From NCBI GenBank assembly GCA_964397365.1, contig CAYNIU010000118.1:1-7087 (forward strand): a stretch of DNA of 7,087 nucleotides, in the 5' to 3' direction. Below the pieces are notes generated by a model that saw only the letters and a list, made by a program, of their open reading frames with translations, made no database searches and was not told where the DNA came from. Origin of the DNA: Methylomarinum sp964397365 (GTDB lineage: Bacteria; Pseudomonadota; Gammaproteobacteria; Methylococcales; Methylomonadaceae). Positions within the stretch are counted from its first letter, which is position 1. Each line of letters starts with the position of its first letter. Positions 6,077-7,087 of the stretch are shown here, one piece after another. The position numbers were made by a program, and so were the translations under genes.

Positions 6077-6838
6077 ATGAAAAAATATAACGCTAAAAAT
6101 AGATCTTCAGAGAATTTAAAGTGGATCTTACTATTGGTTCTCGGTTGTGTTTTTTCAGCTCTGTTAGTTACCTTAATTATCGAAAAAAGTAAATATTTTA
6201 TAACAATAAGTGAAAACCAAAGATCGTCAAAGCACTTAAATGAATCTTTGATTAAAAAACCGCTAAAACCAAAAGCAACGCTTTTCCCCACTATAGAAAA
6301 TAAAAATTTGCCATTATCAGAGCCTCTAGCTTTTAGAAAGACAGAAAATTTATTAACTAACAGTTCTTTTGAAGCAGATCCAGTCATGGCAAAAGATAAG
6401 TGGCAAAAAGTAGGGGCAGGTGGCAGACAAACTGTTGAATGGTCAGATGAACAGGCTGCATCTGGCGAACATGCCTTAAAAATCAGCGCCGCATACCCGA
6501 ATAATGGCTGGCCGGGCTGGTTGGGGCCTGTAATGAATTACAAGCCAGGTAGCGGTTATGAACTACAGGTGCAATATTTTACGCCTGATGGCGCAAATAT
6601 CTGGTTGGAGTTCATTTTTTATAATAGTGAAAATAAATGGCTAAAAAGTTTTTCAACGGGTTGTCCTCAAACTACGATTAAAAACAAATGGTCGGAAACT
6701 CACTATAAAGTTAAGGCCAAATGGATCCCGATTGAGACATATAGGGTGCGAGTCGGATTGCGGCAATGTTTAAATCATACTAAAGGTCATGTTACCACTT
6801 TGTATATTGACAATGTTTATTTACGATATACCCAATAA
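6077..6838 (+). CDS. Unrecognised membrane-anchored protein with carbohydrate-binding-like domain
   Basis: I do not recognise this gene. From the ATG at 6077 it encodes 253 residues; an in-frame ATG at 6050 would add nine (MCLIIRIQV). Both are preceded by AGG-TT with only 2 nt spacing, so neither has a good ribosome site. 6077 is preferred because it gives a short basic N-terminus (MKKYNAKNR) before one hydrophobic segment at about 16-35. This is most likely a signal anchor placing the rest in the periplasm. VLGC (C24 last) resembles a lipobox, but the hydrophobic run continues past it. Residues 36-90 look like a basic, low-complexity linker. From NLLTNSSFE (91-99) to the end (YIDNVYLRY) the sequence has the opening Asn-x-SFE, the Trp-rich middle and the IDNVxL ending typical of CBM4/9-like galactose-binding folds. 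C196 and C231 could form a disulfide. No catalytic motif or partner gene is visible. The first third is markedly A/T-rich. Confidence 0.75.
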   Translation: MKKYNAKNRSSENLKWILLLVLGCVFSALLVTLIIEKSKYFITISENQRSSKHLNESLIKKPLKPKATLFPTIENKNLPLSEPLAFRKTENLLTNSSFEADPVMAKDKWQKVGAGGRQTVEWSDEQAASGEHALKISAAYPNNGWPGWLGPVMNYKPGSGYELQVQYFTPDGANIWLEFIFYNSENKWLKSFSTGCPQTTIKNKWSETHYKVKAKWIPIETYRVRVGLRQCLNHTKGHVTTLYIDNVYLRYTQ

Positions 6839-6871
6839 GGATGACCTGATTCAACAGACTTGTACACATAC

Positions 6872-6930
6872 ACGCGGACTGCCAAAAGCGGGTGATGCTA
6901 ATCGTTATTTGACACCGCGCAGTCGTGTCA
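6872..6930. repeat. Overlapping inverted repeats upstream of cysM
   Basis: GACTGC (6877-6882) pairs with GCAGTC (6919-6924), and GCGGGTG (6888-6894, one bulged G) pairs with CACCGC (6913-6918). Together they form a long hairpin whose 3' arm is continuous. The outer CACG (6872-6875) can add pairs with CGTG-like bases at 6925-6928. A competing perfect repeat, TGACAC (6910-6915) with GTGTCA (6925-6930), uses part of the same 3' arm. No T-run follows, so it is not a standard terminator. TTGACA (6909-6914) is a perfect -35 hexamer, but no good -10 is correctly placed. Its role is unknown. Confidence 0.4.
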
Positions 6931-6977
6931 TACACCAGAAATGAGTATAGCACCTACTCCAAGAGCGATTAAGCCTA

Positions 6978-7005
6978 AAGACAAATGAGTTACAGATACT
7001 ATAAA
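6978..7005 (+). promoter_or_regulatory. Candidate cysM promoter
   Basis: TATAAA (7000-7005) matches the -10 consensus at 5 of 6 positions. AAGACA (6978-6983) keeps the GACA of the -35 at a 16-bp spacing. Transcription would start near 7012, about 26 nt before the cysM ATG. No CysB site is recognisable by eye. Confidence 0.4.
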
Positions 7006-7037
7006 ATTCAGTTTCCTTATTTTTATATCTATTCAAT

Positions 7038-7087
7038 ATGACCTTTCCAACAATTGAATCCTTTGTCGGCAATACGCCTTTGGTTCG
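7038..7087 (+). CDS. cysM: CysM, cysteine synthase B (first 16 codons, cut by window edge)
   Basis: The translation MTFPTIESFVGNTPLV(R) matches the N-terminus of O-acetylserine sulfhydrylase B; the IGNTPLV/VGNTPLVR motif opens CysM and CysK proteins. The preceding PTI.....VGNTPLVR spacing is closer to CysM, for example of Pseudomonas, than to CysK. The enzyme is PLP-dependent and makes cysteine from O-acetylserine with sulfide or thiosulfate. The PLP lysine lies beyond the window. No Shine-Dalgarno is visible in the A/T-rich stretch before the ATG, but the conserved start of the protein supports 7038. The CysM versus CysK choice is not certain from 16 residues. Confidence 0.75.
   Translation, partial: MTFPTIESFVGNTPLV

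Noticed and set aside
6928..7032. Minus-strand stop-to-stop frame with a hydrophobic, membrane-helix-like translation (LGLIALGVGAILISGV)
   Set aside because: It has no ATG or GTG start, only a late TTG without a ribosome site, and overlaps the cysM promoter region. At about 34 codons the hydrophobicity is within what A/T-rich sequence gives by chance. A vestige of a small membrane protein is possible but unsupported.

Overview
The window reads as a chromosomal segment of a gammaproteobacterium with moderate, AT-leaning base composition. This rests on protein resemblance only: a divergent metE/metR pair, a class Ia ribonucleotide reductase of the double-ATP-cone type known from Pseudomonas aeruginosa, and a CysM start of the MTxPTIxxxVGNTPLVR type. 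The genus cannot be fixed from the sequence; a non-enteric gammaproteobacterium is my inference.

Layout. Positions 1-436 (minus) carry the N-terminal part of MetE, the cobalamin-independent methionine synthase, cut by the window edge. About 100 bp separate it from the divergent metR (540-1430, plus), which encodes its LysR-type activator. This gap holds a likely metE promoter and a TGAR-N5-TTCA MetR site just before the metR start codon. A 472-bp non-coding stretch (1431-1902) follows. It contains a promoter with an extended -10, two NrdR-box-like sequences exactly 31 bp apart, a strong intrinsic-terminator-like hairpin, and two further hairpins before the nrdA Shine-Dalgarno. nrdA (1903-4707) and nrdB (4720-5883) form a tight two-gene operon making both subunits of an aerobic class Ia ribonucleotide reductase, with all recognisable catalytic, radical-transfer and metal-binding residues present.

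After nrdB comes a 166-193-bp gap, depending on the start used for the next gene. That gene is unrecognised (6077-6838, possibly from 6050) and encodes a membrane-anchored protein with a C-terminal carbohydrate-binding-like beta-sandwich. A 199-bp gap with overlapping inverted repeats leads to the first 16 codons of cysM (7038 to the window end), cysteine synthase B.

Functionally, dNTP synthesis (nrdAB) sits between two sulfur-amino-acid loci (metE/metR and cysM). I see no direct regulatory link between them. The least explained part is the long structured nrdA leader, where a terminator lies between the predicted NrdR-controlled promoter and the gene. It could be an attenuator or a short independent transcript. 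No CRISPR array, mobile element, tRNA or rRNA is visible.
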